From NCBI GenBank assembly GCA_024278775.1, contig JAJRSP010000072.1:1-24117 (forward strand): a DNA stretch of 24,117 nt, given 5' to 3'. The DNA is from Planctomycetota bacterium (GTDB lineage: Bacteria > Planctomycetota > Phycisphaerae > UBA1845). The notes under the pieces were generated by a model that saw only the letters and a program-made list of their open reading frames with translations, searched no databases and was not told the DNA's origin. The translations under genes and the position numbers were made by a program. This document shows positions 1-7,638 of the stretch, one piece after another (positions within the stretch are counted from its first letter, which is position 1; each line of letters opens with the position of its first letter).

Positions 1-52
1 ATCACTTCTCAGGTCTATCATGGTTCTTCTCTCTCGTGGTCAGTGCCATGCG

Positions 53-1084
53 CTAATGTTCATTACCTTTGTACAGGCTCGCGACGTATTCGCCATAGCC
101 GTTGTAGAGCAGCGTGTCATGCACCGTTTGGCTTCCGATCATCTGTTCCTTCGCCTGCGACCAGCGAGGGTGCGGCTTTTTCGGATTGACATTGGAGTAA
201 AACCCATATTCGTTTGCCGCATAATCATTCCAAAAAGTGTGCGGCTGCTTGTCAAGAAACTCGATCTTGACGATCGACTTCGGTCCTTTGTATCCGTATT
301 TCCAAGGTGCCACCATGCGGAACGGCGCACCATGCTGCCGGGGGATGTCGTGTCCATACAGCCCGGTGGCGACAAAGGTCAATTCGTTGGCGGCCTCCTC
401 GATCGTCAGTCCCTCGTGATAGGGCCATTTCCAACCGCTTGCCGGTCCCTGGCCCGCCGCCTCCGTGGGTCGAAGAAAACTGACAAAGCGAACGAACTTG
501 GCACCGGCCAGCGGCTCCACCAGTTTCATCAGCGCCGCAAACGGGAACCCGGACCACGGCACGACCATCGCCCAGCGTTCGACGCATCGATGCCGATAGA
601 GCCGCTCTTCGCACGGCATCTTTCGGATCAAGTCATCAATGGCGATAGTGGTGGGCTTGTGGACCATGCCGCCTATCTCGATCGTCCAGGGGCGAACCGT
701 GAGCCGCTGCGCCTCCCGCCAGCAACGTTCCTTGTTAAGCCCGAATTCGTAGAAGTTGTTGTAGCGAGCCGCGACCAACTCCGGCGTGGTCGGCCGATCC
801 ACCGTATATCGAGAGTTGCGCGTGCCCGGCTGAAACGCACTCCCCGAAATCGGTCGAAGCGTCGCCGAGAGCAGATCGTCCGGGGAGCCGTTCGACCCCT
901 TTAGCTTTCTCGAAGATTCATCCGCCGTAGACGGCGAGCAAGAAGAGAGCCCGACTGCGCCGATGCCCACAAGACCGACCCGTTTGATGAACTCGCGCCG
1001 GTTCCGATAGACCGTTTCCGGGGTCGCCACTCCTCGATCGACGTCCCACATCCTCGGAGTACCGAAACGTGCCATGAAACCCAT
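53..1084 (-). CDS. msrP: Protein-methionine-sulfoxide reductase catalytic subunit (MsrP/YedY-like)
   Basis: Predicted 343-residue periplasmic molybdopterin oxidoreductase. The family reduces methionine sulfoxide in exported proteins, taking electrons from the membrane haem protein MsrQ. The N-terminus carries a Tat signal (RREFIKRVG, then a hydrophobic stretch ending LSSC at about residues 29-49). The core motif YRHRCVERWAMVVPW contains Cys167, at the place of the molybdenum-ligating cysteine in E. coli MsrP (YRLRCVEAWSMVVPW). Further conserved blocks are GLYGHDIPRQHGAPFR, the GYKG stretch and FWNDYAANEYGFYSNVNP. Length matches the family. The chosen start gives MGFMARFG; the ATG three codons later is also possible and neither has a strong Shine-Dalgarno. 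An msrQ partner is not visible, but downstream sequence ends at the window edge 52 bases away. Domain identity is confident; physiological substrates are inferred from the family. Confidence 0.93.
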   Translation of the reverse strand: MGFMARFGTPRMWDVDRGVATPETVYRNRREFIKRVGLVGIGAVGLSSCSPSTADESSRKLKGSNGSPDDLLSATLRPISGSAFQPGTRNSRYTVDRPTTPELVAARYNNFYEFGLNKERCWREAQRLTVRPWTIEIGGMVHKPTTIAIDDLIRKMPCEERLYRHRCVERWAMVVPWSGFPFAALMKLVEPLAGAKFVRFVSFLRPTEAAGQGPASGWKWPYHEGLTIEEAANELTFVATGLYGHDIPRQHGAPFRMVAPWKYGYKGPKSIVKIEFLDKQPHTFWNDYAANEYGFYSNVNPKKPHPRWSQAKEQMIGSQTVHDTLLYNGYGEYVASLYKGNEH

Positions 1085-1146
1085 CCTATGCCGTCACCCT
1101 GAATCCGTTTGAAGCCCAGCGATCGCCACGACAGGAAGGACGACCC

Positions 1147-1175
1147 ATGCTATAATCGCCGCCCATACCCGTCAA
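1147..1175 (-). promoter_or_regulatory. Predicted sigma70-like promoter for msrP
   Basis: On the minus strand, TTGACG (1175-1170) is followed after 17 bases by TAGCAT (1152-1147). That matches the -35 at 5 of 6 and the -10 at 4 of 6 positions. It would start transcription near 1140, giving a leader of about 55 nt before the msrP ATG at 1084. The -35 element lies within the left arm of the inverted repeat at 1164-1200, so a protein bound there could block it. Sequence-based prediction only. A TATAAT also occurs on the plus strand at 1151-1156 but has no good -35 at the right spacing. Confidence 0.4.
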
Positions 1176-1200
1176 GCTAACGCCTCGTGTGACGGGTATG
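1164..1200. repeat. Perfect 11-bp inverted repeat, possible operator
   Basis: CATACCCGTCA at 1164-1174 is mirrored exactly by TGACGGGTATG at 1190-1200, with a 15-base spacer. It lies in the 224-base divergent spacer between msrP and the sensor kinase and overlaps the predicted msrP -35 element. This placement suits an operator for a dimeric regulator. No U-tract follows on either strand, so a terminator is less likely. The rest of 1085-1308 shows no gene. Confidence 0.5.
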
Positions 1201-1308
1201 CGAGGGTGAGGGACAGGGTGTCGTGACCGGGTAACTTGTCGACATCTTGCGACCCTCCCGTCCTCAAGGGTTCACGTGTCTTCGGAAGCTTTTGACTGAT
1301 AGACATTC

Positions 1309-1557
1309 ATGCCACGAAACGACACCGAAATCCAAACACGAGCCCGATGGCCGCAAATCCTCGTAACCGCCGTTCTTTACCTGGTTACCGCCCGGTTGAG
1401 CCTGCTTCTTGCTTTTGAAGGTGGTACAGCCTCCCCAGTGTGGCCGCCGTCCGGTATCGCCTTGGCCGCGGTTCTCATATGGGGACGCCGTGTGTGGCCG
1501 GGCATTTTGATCGGCACCTTTGCCGCCAACTGGAGCGCTCTCACGAATTTCGATTAA
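1309..1557 (+). CDS. N-terminal MASE1 fragment of interrupted sensor kinase
   Basis: This 82-residue stretch is the first part of a MASE1 membrane sensor domain. It shows a hydrophobic helix (ILVTAVLYLVTARLSLLLAF), the typical SPVWPPSGIALAAVLIWG segment, and a further helix ending GTFAANW. It ends at TAA (1555-1557). The very next in-frame codons continue the same domain (SNIPAIITAICTAIGNTLEAL), so the fragment and the following gene are one reading frame split by one stop codon. An in-frame TAG at 1300-1302 lies just upstream of the ATG, which fixes the start region. No clear ribosome-binding site is visible. On its own the fragment cannot fold into a full MASE1. It may be part of a pseudogene, a readthrough product or a sequencing error. 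Confidence 0.6.
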   Translation: MPRNDTEIQTRARWPQILVTAVLYLVTARLSLLLAFEGGTASPVWPPSGIALAAVLIWGRRVWPGILIGTFAANWSALTNFD

Positions 1558-1560
1558 CAC

Positions 1561-4500
1561 GTGCTATCGAACATACCCGCCATCATCACGGCCATCTGCA
1601 CCGCCATAGGCAACACGTTAGAGGCACTGGCCGGCGCTTTTCTGTTTCGTCGCTACATCGGACTATCCACCAGACTCGATCGGGCTCGCGACGCTTTCGC
1701 CTTTGCTTCGATTGCGGTGGTCATGTGCCTTATCGCTTGCACGATCGGACCGTTGATCGCGCGTCTCACCGGCGTGGCCCGATGGGACACTTTTGGCACA
1801 GCTTGGTTTACCTGGTGGCTGGGTGATGTCGCGGGCGTACTTACCGTGACACCGCTTTTCTTCCACTGGCGAGTCGAACCCCGGTCCAGTCGATCGGGCA
1901 AAGCGATCGCCGAGTCGGCGTTGCTCTTCTCTCTGCTCGCTTCAGCTTGTTTTTTTATCTTCGGCGGGTATTTTCGCGTCACCCTCGGTGATTCCGTCGA
2001 ATACCTGATCATTCCCATCCTCCTATGGATTGTGTTCCGCTGTACGCAACGCCGGGCTGCCATAGCCGTCGCCGGCGTGGCGGGGGCGGCCGTCTGGGGG
2101 ACCACCAACGGATACGGACCCTTCGTGGCCGACTCGCTGAATACATCCCTACTTCTCGTCCAGGGGTTCGTTGGTGCCCTGTCCGTCACGCTTCTCGTTG
2201 TGGCCAGCACGGTCTCCGAGCGCCACCAGGCCGAAGCCGAGCTCCGCAACGCTCAACACCGGCAAGACCTCATCCTACAAACCGTACCGATGGCACTGTA
2301 CACGACTGACCCCAGCCGGCGCGGCGCAACATGGATCAGCCCTCATGTGGAATCGATCTGCGGCTTCCCCGCCGATCAGTTTATCAACACCCCCGGGCTG
2401 TGGGCTGATCGGATTCACCCGGACGATCGGGCCAAGACGCTTGAAGACGCCAACGCCGTGCTCAGGGGACAAACGCATCAGATGGAATATCGCTGGCGGT
2501 GTGCCGATGGGGAATACCGTTGGTTCCATGACCACCGCACCTTGATCCAGGGCGACGGGAGCAAACCGACCAAAGTCGTAGGAACCTGGCTTGATATCAC
2601 AAACAGAAAAGTCGCCGAGATTGCCCTCAAAACAAGCGAAATAAAAATCGCGGCCATTCTGGAACACAGCCCCGCGCTCATCTCTCTCAAAGATGCGGAC
2701 GGTCGATATCTACTGGCCAACAAGAAGCTGACGGAACTCACCGGTGTGCCTCTGGAAAAAATACTTGGTAAGACGGACGCCGACCTGTTTGCACCGGAAT
2801 TTGCAGACGTCTTCCACGAGAGCGACCAGGCTGTGTTGAAAGGAACCACACCGGTGGAACGCGAGCAAGTCATCCCCCACCGGGATGGGCTACGCACCTA
2901 CATCACGCTCAAGTTTCTGGTGTGGGATGAACTGACCCACGCGCCGATTGTGTGTGCCATCGCGACGGACATTACCGAACGCAAGCGGACCGAAGAAACA
3001 TTGGAAGCCAAGAACGCCGAACTCTCAGCGCTGGCCCAAGAACTCAGCACGCTGTTGGAGCACGCGCGGGACTTCGTCTACCGGCACAACCCCGAGGGCG
3101 TCCTTGATTACGTCTCCCCGTCGATCAAGCAGATCACCGGATATTCCGTGGAGGAGTGGAAGAACCACCGCAAGACCTATCTCACCGACAGTCCGCTCAA
3201 CGAGCAAGTCGTCGACCTATCGGCGAAATCGCTACACGCCGAAACGGATGTACCACCCTACCTCATCGAAATCTACCACAAACGCGGCCACCGTATCACA
3301 CTGGAGGTCAATGAACGCTCCTACACGGAACACGGTAAGGTCGCCGGTATGATCGGTGTGGCACGCGATGTCACGGAACGCATCCGCGTGGGAGATGACT
3401 TGAAACGTGCTAAAAACGCCGCCGAAGCCGCCAGTCGGGCCAAGGGTGTTTTTCTGGCCAACCTCAGTCACGAGCTACGTACCCCCATCATGGCCATCAT
3501 GGGGGCGGCGGAGTTGGCGGCGTCCTCATCCGACAACACCACCGCGATCGAATCATACCGGAACATCGCGTTACGTAACGGGCAGCTTCTGCTCGCACTG
3601 ATCAACGACTTACTCGACGTCGCCCGGATGGAGGCGGGGAAAATCGACATCGTCCGCCGCAAGTGTTCCCTGGTCGAGATCATCACCAACGTACATGCCG
3701 CCACCGCATCACTGCCGGACGCCTCCAACATCGAGTTGCGATTTGAATACCAAACCGACATCCCGGAGATGATCGAAACCGACCCCACACGGCTCACTCA
3801 GGCGATCATCAACCTGGTCGGTAACGCCCTCAAGTTCACGCTCCGAGGCTATGCCCATGTGTCGATCGCGGTCCATCGTGACAAACCCGACCCGCGTCTC
3901 GCCATTCGCGTCGAAGACACCGGCCAAGGCATTCCCTCGGAGGCCCACGCGCGGATTTTTGAAAACTTCGCACAGATCGGGACGCAAACGGACAACGCCA
4001 TCAGCGGCGTGGGGCTCGGACTGCCGCTCGCCAAGGGCATCTCCGAACAACTCGGCGGATACCTTCACGTCGAGAGCCAGGTCGGACTCGGCAGCATCTT
4101 CACGCTGGCGATCGCCACCGGTGATCTGTCATCCGCCACTTGGATCAAGCCCAGCCAGCCGACCAACCACATCGCCGACAATCACCCCGAACCGCCGGCA
4201 CAACACCTGAAACTGCGGGCCCACATACTCCTCGCCGAGGATTTTCGCGATACGCGAGAGTTGCTACGCATCGCCTTGGAGTCTGCCGGAGCCTCGGTTG
4301 TCGCGGTCGATAACGGAAGAGAAGCGGTAGACGCGGCAGCCGAACGCCAGTTTGATCTCATCCTCCTTGATATTCGCATGCCCGTCATGGACGGCAGAGA
4401 GGCCGTACGCCAGATTCGATTGAAGGGATCGCTCGCCCCGATGATCGCGCTGACCGCCTCCACCAACCCCGGAGAGTTCGAAAAGTTGATAGCCGAGGGG

Positions 4501-4923
4501 TTCGACGATGTGTGGCCCAAGCCACTCACCATCGCAGACCTGATGTCCAGGATCGCCGGATATACCGACTCCGTGCCCGACTCAGACGAGTCAACCACTC
4601 CCAAACGGATACCACCTGCCGCCACACCGCACCTCCCCAGTGCGGCAACCCGAGCCAAGCTCGCTCAGATCCGTGCGGCGTTCATCAAGGCACTTCCAGA
4701 ACGCGTGGACGGGCTACGCGCCGCCGCCACGCGCGCGGATCGCTCGGAACTCCGCGAGCGACTCCACCAACTCGTGGGGTCGGCGGGATTGCACGAGCTG
4801 CCGGACATTTCGACTGAGGCGGCTCGCCTGCTCCAACTCGCCAAAAGCGGAGCCCTTGACCACCACCCACAGCGGTTTGACCACTTGGCTGAACTCACCG
4901 ACACCGCCTGTGGCTCCATCTGA
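1561..4923 (+). CDS. Hybrid sensor histidine kinase, MASE1-PAS3-HisKA-HATPase-REC-HPt
   Basis: A 1120-residue frame beginning at GTG, directly after the stop that splits MASE1. Approximate domains: remaining MASE1 helices 1-225; PAS 236-352 (IHPDDRA, then WRCADGEYRWFHD); PAS 365-475; PAS 498-610; HisKA from 628 with His637 in SHELRTP; HATPase_c 740-855 with N box NLVGNALKF, G1 DTGQGIP and G2 GVGLGLPLAK; receiver 888-1000 with Asp937 (LLDIRMP) and Lys987; HPt about 1030-1120 with His1069 in LHQLVGSAG. All phosphorelay residues are present, so the soluble part should work as a His-Asp-His relay to an unlinked response regulator. The GTG has no good Shine-Dalgarno and would yield a truncated MASE1, so the native protein was probably about 1204 residues starting at 1309. 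The ligand is unknown. Confidence 0.9.
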   Translation: MLSNIPAIITAICTAIGNTLEALAGAFLFRRYIGLSTRLDRARDAFAFASIAVVMCLIACTIGPLIARLTGVARWDTFGTAWFTWWLGDVAGVLTVTPLFFHWRVEPRSSRSGKAIAESALLFSLLASACFFIFGGYFRVTLGDSVEYLIIPILLWIVFRCTQRRAAIAVAGVAGAAVWGTTNGYGPFVADSLNTSLLLVQGFVGALSVTLLVVASTVSERHQAEAELRNAQHRQDLILQTVPMALYTTDPSRRGATWISPHVESICGFPADQFINTPGLWADRIHPDDRAKTLEDANAVLRGQTHQMEYRWRCADGEYRWFHDHRTLIQGDGSKPTKVVGTWLDITNRKVAEIALKTSEIKIAAILEHSPALISLKDADGRYLLANKKLTELTGVPLEKILGKTDADLFAPEFADVFHESDQAVLKGTTPVEREQVIPHRDGLRTYITLKFLVWDELTHAPIVCAIATDITERKRTEETLEAKNAELSALAQELSTLLEHARDFVYRHNPEGVLDYVSPSIKQITGYSVEEWKNHRKTYLTDSPLNEQVVDLSAKSLHAETDVPPYLIEIYHKRGHRITLEVNERSYTEHGKVAGMIGVARDVTERIRVGDDLKRAKNAAEAASRAKGVFLANLSHELRTPIMAIMGAAELAASSSDNTTAIESYRNIALRNGQLLLALINDLLDVARMEAGKIDIVRRKCSLVEIITNVHAATASLPDASNIELRFEYQTDIPEMIETDPTRLTQAIINLVGNALKFTLRGYAHVSIAVHRDKPDPRLAIRVEDTGQGIPSEAHARIFENFAQIGTQTDNAISGVGLGLPLAKGISEQLGGYLHVESQVGLGSIFTLAIATGDLSSATWIKPSQPTNHIADNHPEPPAQHLKLRAHILLAEDFRDTRELLRIALESAGASVVAVDNGREAVDAAAERQFDLILLDIRMPVMDGREAVRQIRLKGSLAPMIALTASTNPGEFEKLIAEGFDDVWPKPLTIADLMSRIAGYTDSVPDSDESTTPKRIPPAATPHLPSAATRAKLAQIRAAFIKALPERVDGLRAAATRADRSELRERLHQLVGSAGLHELPDISTEAARLLQLAKSGALDHHPQRFDHLAELTDTACGSI

Positions 4924-5036
4924 CGGACATCCCTTCCGATGGGTGGGGAACGGGTGTCGCGTGCAAGACTTCGCCCGACTATCCTCGTGCCTCTGAGCAT
5001 CTGTGATTTATTTTCAGCATGTTCCGCGGTGACACG

Positions 5037-5064
5037 AAAAATGGCCTCCCCCCGGTTAAGGCCA
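5037..5064 (-). terminator. Rho-independent terminator-like hairpin reading leftward
   Basis: On the minus strand TGGCCT (5064-5059) pairs with AGGCCA (5047-5042) across an 11-base loop, and TTTTT (5041-5037) follows at once. This is the layout of an intrinsic terminator for minus-strand transcription. No minus-strand gene is visible to its right before 13338, so it may stop antisense transcription into the kinase gene. The stem is only six base pairs. Confidence 0.4.
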
Positions 5065-5120
5065 GGGGAACCTCATCCCGTACGTCAGCGCCGCCCATGG
5101 TGCCCGACACCTCAATACGC

Positions 5121-5149
5121 TTGACCGGACACATTCGCCTCGACATACT
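5121..5149 (+). promoter_or_regulatory. Predicted sigma70-like promoter for lipoprotein genes
   Basis: TTGACC (5121-5126) and CATACT (5144-5149) are separated by 17 bases. The -35 matches 5 of 6 and the -10 matches 4 of 6 consensus positions. Transcription would start near 5156, about 100 bases before the chosen ATG at 5255. It could drive the three exported-protein genes that follow in the same direction. Confidence 0.4.
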
Positions 5150-5254
5150 GGATTGACTGGAATACACTCCAGGGGTGACCCTTGCGCATGGGAGATGTGG
5201 ACGGGGTATCTCGGGCTCGGCAGGCAAACCGTGCCCATGGGAAGGCTAGAAAGG

Positions 5255-6139
5255 ATGACCCGCGTGCGAGAGACGGAACAACTGGAAACTCATCTGCCGG
5301 AACAGACCACCAGACAGGCCCTTTCCGCCTCGCGGGCGGCGGTCTTGGGGCTGGTGTTGGCTGCGTGTACCGCTGTCTCCGGCTGTAGCGCCTTCAACCC
5401 GGCTTTTTTGAACACCTTCGACCCTGCCGGTTCAGGCCAATTTCAGACGATCGATAACGCCGGTGGGCATGTCGTCGTCCAGGTGGTCAACCATGCCGAT
5501 ATCGACGACGAACTCATGAGTTATCTAAAGTCGCTCGGACTTGACCCCACGGGCGACGACCCTCGATTCCGGAATGTCCACCCAAGGATTCGCATGCGTT
5601 TGCGAATCACCTTCGTCGATGGCACCTTCCAGGTCATCGAGTTTATCACGGGATCCCCCGACCTGGTGGACCCCGCTTTTGACGGCACGTCGACACCCGA
5701 CCTCAACCAAAATGACTTCGACAATGCGGTGGTCCTATGCGACGTCGCCTCCGTACAACTGGAACCCAACACCAACATCGAAGTGTTTATCCCGGTCAAC
5801 ATCACCGAGTTTGAACGTGTTGAGACCTCCGGTGAGGGCGGTCAGATCACCCTGCCTCCGGTCGAACGGGAGCAAACGCCGCCCGGCTTTCGGGCGCTTC
5901 AGATTGATGATCGTGATGCGGACGGAAACATCACCCTGCAACGCAATATCGATGTGCGAGACGTGCCCACGCCGATCACGGGGCTGACCTGTGGCACGGT
6001 GGTCACTCTCTCCATCAACGGCACGCTGGCGGTGCCGTTCCTTAGAACGGTATCGAGTGAACCGAGCTTCCTTCGGGGTGATACATCCACAATCGCCCAG
6101 ATCGGCGGGAGCTTTGAATTCCGTGTAGCGGCTCAGTAA
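5255..6139 (+). CDS. Probable exported lipoprotein, unknown family
   Basis: A 294-residue protein that I do not recognise. The ATG at 5255 is preferred because GGGAAGG (5239-5245) lies nine bases upstream; the frame is open back to 5153 without a comparable site. A long n-region of about 27 residues precedes a hydrophobic segment (AAVLGLVLAAC) and then SGC, a lipobox-like end, suggesting lipidation near that cysteine. The mature protein begins SAFNPAFLNTF, a segment nearly repeated in the next gene. The rest is soluble, acidic and beta-rich looking, with stretches such as MRMRLRITFVDGTFQVIEFITG. Two later cysteines (in VLCDVAS and LTCGTVV) could form a disulfide. Function unknown; surface or periplasmic anchoring is inferred. 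Confidence 0.75.
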   Translation: MTRVRETEQLETHLPEQTTRQALSASRAAVLGLVLAACTAVSGCSAFNPAFLNTFDPAGSGQFQTIDNAGGHVVVQVVNHADIDDELMSYLKSLGLDPTGDDPRFRNVHPRIRMRLRITFVDGTFQVIEFITGSPDLVDPAFDGTSTPDLNQNDFDNAVVLCDVASVQLEPNTNIEVFIPVNITEFERVETSGEGGQITLPPVEREQTPPGFRALQIDDRDADGNITLQRNIDVRDVPTPITGLTCGTVVTLSINGTLAVPFLRTVSSEPSFLRGDTSTIAQIGGSFEFRVAAQ

Positions 6140-6213
6140 TCAAAGCCTCAGTGCCGGGACGCGGTCGCGGCACCAAGAGGTGGATAGAAGTCCTGAAAAA
6201 GAGAGGCACCAGC

Positions 6214-6924
6214 GTGGCTGCGTTTTTCCGGAAAACTTTGTTTCGACATCTGACACTGGTAGTGGTAGGACTGGCCATGCTGCCCGTCACCACGGCCTGT
6301 AGTTCGACGGCGACACTCTTCAACTCTGCTTTTCTCAACACGTTTGTGGGCGGACAGGTTCCGGTCACACCGGGACCGGTGGCGGCCTTTGTCCTCGTGC
6401 GCGGGGTCAACAACACGAATCAGACGGTCGAGTTCATCGTCACCGTAGAGCGTGAAGCGCTCCGTCCCGATGCGAACGGCGGATTCGAGCGGGACGAGTC
6501 TGGAAACTTCATCACGGACACCGTCCGTCAGACGGTGCGACTTCTCACTCAGCCCACCGGTCTCGCTTCCGACCTTGGGGTCTTGTTCGACTGTAGCCTG
6601 GAGCCGGTCACGGTGGTCGGCCTGGGAGAAAACCTGCTCCCGGACGAACCGGCTATCTTCGTCGGCGGGCAGGGGGCCGGTGCCCAGACCGGCTTCGGCG
6701 TCATCGCCCCGAGCCTCAACCCCTTGCGGCTGGACATCGGAAACTTCAACTGCGGCGACACGATCATTTTCCAGGCGTTTACCGCTTCCGGCGTGGCTGG
6801 TGGCGTAGTCGTGCAATCGTTCTTACTCCCCGGCTCCGAACAACCGGGACAGTTCGTCGGGCCGAGCACTTTTGAAAACCTCGCCACGTTCCTGGATTCT
6901 CAGGCAGCCACCAGCGGACCATAA
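6214..6924 (+). CDS. Probable exported lipoprotein, relative of the upstream gene
   Basis: A protein of 236 residues if translation begins at GTG 6214. That start has GAGAGG (6201-6206) seven bases upstream, while the alternative GTG at 6151 has none. The N-terminus (FFRKTLFRHLTLVVVGLAMLPVTTAC) is a lipoprotein-type signal with an early basic region and a final cysteine. The mature part starts SSTATLFNSAFLNTF, matching the FNPAFLNTF of the upstream gene. Further along the two proteins are not obviously alike, but both end their domain with a NCGDTI or TCGTVV cysteine element. The protein looks soluble and acidic (QTVEFIVTVEREALRP). The gap to the upstream stop is 74 bases, consistent with one operon. 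Function unknown; a shared export and anchoring role is inferred. Confidence 0.72.
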   Translation: MAAFFRKTLFRHLTLVVVGLAMLPVTTACSSTATLFNSAFLNTFVGGQVPVTPGPVAAFVLVRGVNNTNQTVEFIVTVEREALRPDANGGFERDESGNFITDTVRQTVRLLTQPTGLASDLGVLFDCSLEPVTVVGLGENLLPDEPAIFVGGQGAGAQTGFGVIAPSLNPLRLDIGNFNCGDTIIFQAFTASGVAGGVVVQSFLLPGSEQPGQFVGPSTFENLATFLDSQAATSGP

Positions 6925-6981
6925 CCGACACAAAAACCCGGCCGGCTTCTTCACCCTCCGGCCATTCCGGAGACATAACCG

Positions 6982-7179
6982 ATGAATGTTACCCAACGGC
7001 GAATGGCAAAAACCCTGGCGATGGTTGCAGCCCTGAGCGGCGGATCTCTCTTTGTGACATGCGTGGGTCGAGTCCGGACAGCCGCGATAGACGGTGCCAC
7101 GAGTTTCCTCTTCAGTGAGCTTAACCAGGCCGGTGCAGATTTCATCTCCAACCTCACACAAACGGAGACTAATCCGTAG
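6982..7179 (+). CDS. Small exported protein, unknown family
   Basis: A 65-residue protein with a basic start (MNVTQRRMAK), a hydrophobic stretch (TLAMVAALSGGSLFVTC) and a cysteine at the place expected of a lipoprotein, although FVTC is a poor lipobox. The mature peptide would be only about 40 residues (for example AAIDGATSFLFSELNQ), likely helical and amphipathic. A GGAG-type site lies about ten bases before the ATG. It follows two lipoprotein genes in the same direction after 57 bases, so it may be cotranscribed with them. I recognise no family. A short hairpin, GGGAG-CTGC-CTCCC, overlaps its stop codon. Confidence 0.6.
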   Translation: MNVTQRRMAKTLAMVAALSGGSLFVTCVGRVRTAAIDGATSFLFSELNQAGADFISNLTQTETNP

Positions 7180-7192
7180 GGAGCTGCCTCCC
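7179..7192 (+). terminator. Weak hairpin at the end of the lipoprotein group
   Basis: GGGAG (7179-7183) pairs with CTCCC (7188-7192) around a four-base loop, followed by GCTCTTTG. The stem is short and the T-tract poor, so this is only a possible terminator between the exported-protein genes and the feo genes. Confidence 0.25.
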
Positions 7193-7282
7193 GCTCTTTG
7201 ATCATGACATCGAACGGGCTTCGCAGATCGTGGCGTGCCGGTTCATCCACCGATCGCCGTGCCTCTCGCCGGGACCGCAGAT

Positions 7283-7313
7283 TTGACACATCGGCCTCTT
7301 GTCGCGACCTTAT
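7283..7313 (+). promoter_or_regulatory. Possible promoter upstream of feoA
   Basis: A perfect -35 hexamer TTGACA (7283-7288) is followed 19 bases later by CCTTAT (7308-7313), a poor -10. If used, transcription would start near 7320, which supports the feoA start at 7351 rather than the open frame back to 7198. I see no convincing Fur-box palindrome. Confidence 0.3.
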
Positions 7314-7350
7314 TCGGAGTGGCAGCCCTGACCCGGACGCGCTGAGTTTG

Positions 7351-7635
7351 ATGACCGAACGATACACGACCGACACGCATGCGGGACAAGACCATCGCCG
7401 CCTCACGCAACTGGCCGTCCGCGAAACCGCCATCGTCGTGGGAATCGAAGCGGAAGAGGCGAACGCCAAGCGGCTGGCCGATCTCGGATTCGTGCCCGGT
7501 GTCAGGGTCCAGATGATCCGAAGGGGTTCGCCTTGTATCGTGCTCCTGGATGGTGTTCGCATCGGGTTGGGCAAGGGGCACCAACGGGCTATTTGGACGG
7601 CACCCGCCGCGGGCGCTAGAACCACCGATACCTGA
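7351..7635 (+). CDS. feoA: Ferrous iron transport protein FeoA
   Basis: A small SH3-like cytoplasmic protein of 94 residues from the ATG at 7351. The FeoA domain covers about residues 18-85: LTQLAVRETAIVVGI, then the family hallmark KRLADLGFVPGVRVQMIRRG, then GVRIGLGKGHQRAIW. FeoA supports the FeoB ferrous-iron channel, probably by touching its G domain. It ends three bases before feoB, so the two are almost certainly co-translated. The frame extends upstream to a TTG at 7198, but that 51-residue extension is Arg/Ser-rich, lies over the possible promoter and is absent from typical FeoA proteins of about 75-90 residues. The start is therefore likely but not certain. Confidence 0.85.
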   Translation: MTERYTTDTHAGQDHRRLTQLAVRETAIVVGIEAEEANAKRLADLGFVPGVRVQMIRRGSPCIVLLDGVRIGLGKGHQRAIWTAPAAGARTTDT

Positions 7636-7638
7636 TCT

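Larger units (their letters stand above)
4924..5254. other. Intergenic region between kinase and lipoprotein genes
   Basis: About 330 bases without a convincing gene. It holds a minus-strand terminator-like hairpin (5037-5064), a predicted plus-strand promoter (5121-5149) and a small imperfectly placed inverted repeat, CTGGA-ATACAC-TCCAG, at 5157-5172, close to the predicted transcription start. An in-frame upstream extension of the next gene to 5153 is open but has no ribosome-binding site. Confidence 0.6.

Noticed and set aside
20..904. A long open plus-strand frame opposite msrP
   Set aside because: It is antisense to a well-recognised MsrP gene, is Arg-rich and shows no domain; it is a shadow of GC-rich coding sequence.
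1151..1156. TATAAT on the plus strand upstream of the sensor kinase
   Set aside because: No reasonable -35 lies at 16-18 bases, and the position overlaps the better minus-strand promoter for msrP.
7198..7350. A 51-codon N-terminal extension of FeoA
   Set aside because: It starts at TTG, is Arg/Ser-rich, lies over a promoter-like TTGACA and has no counterpart in the FeoA family.
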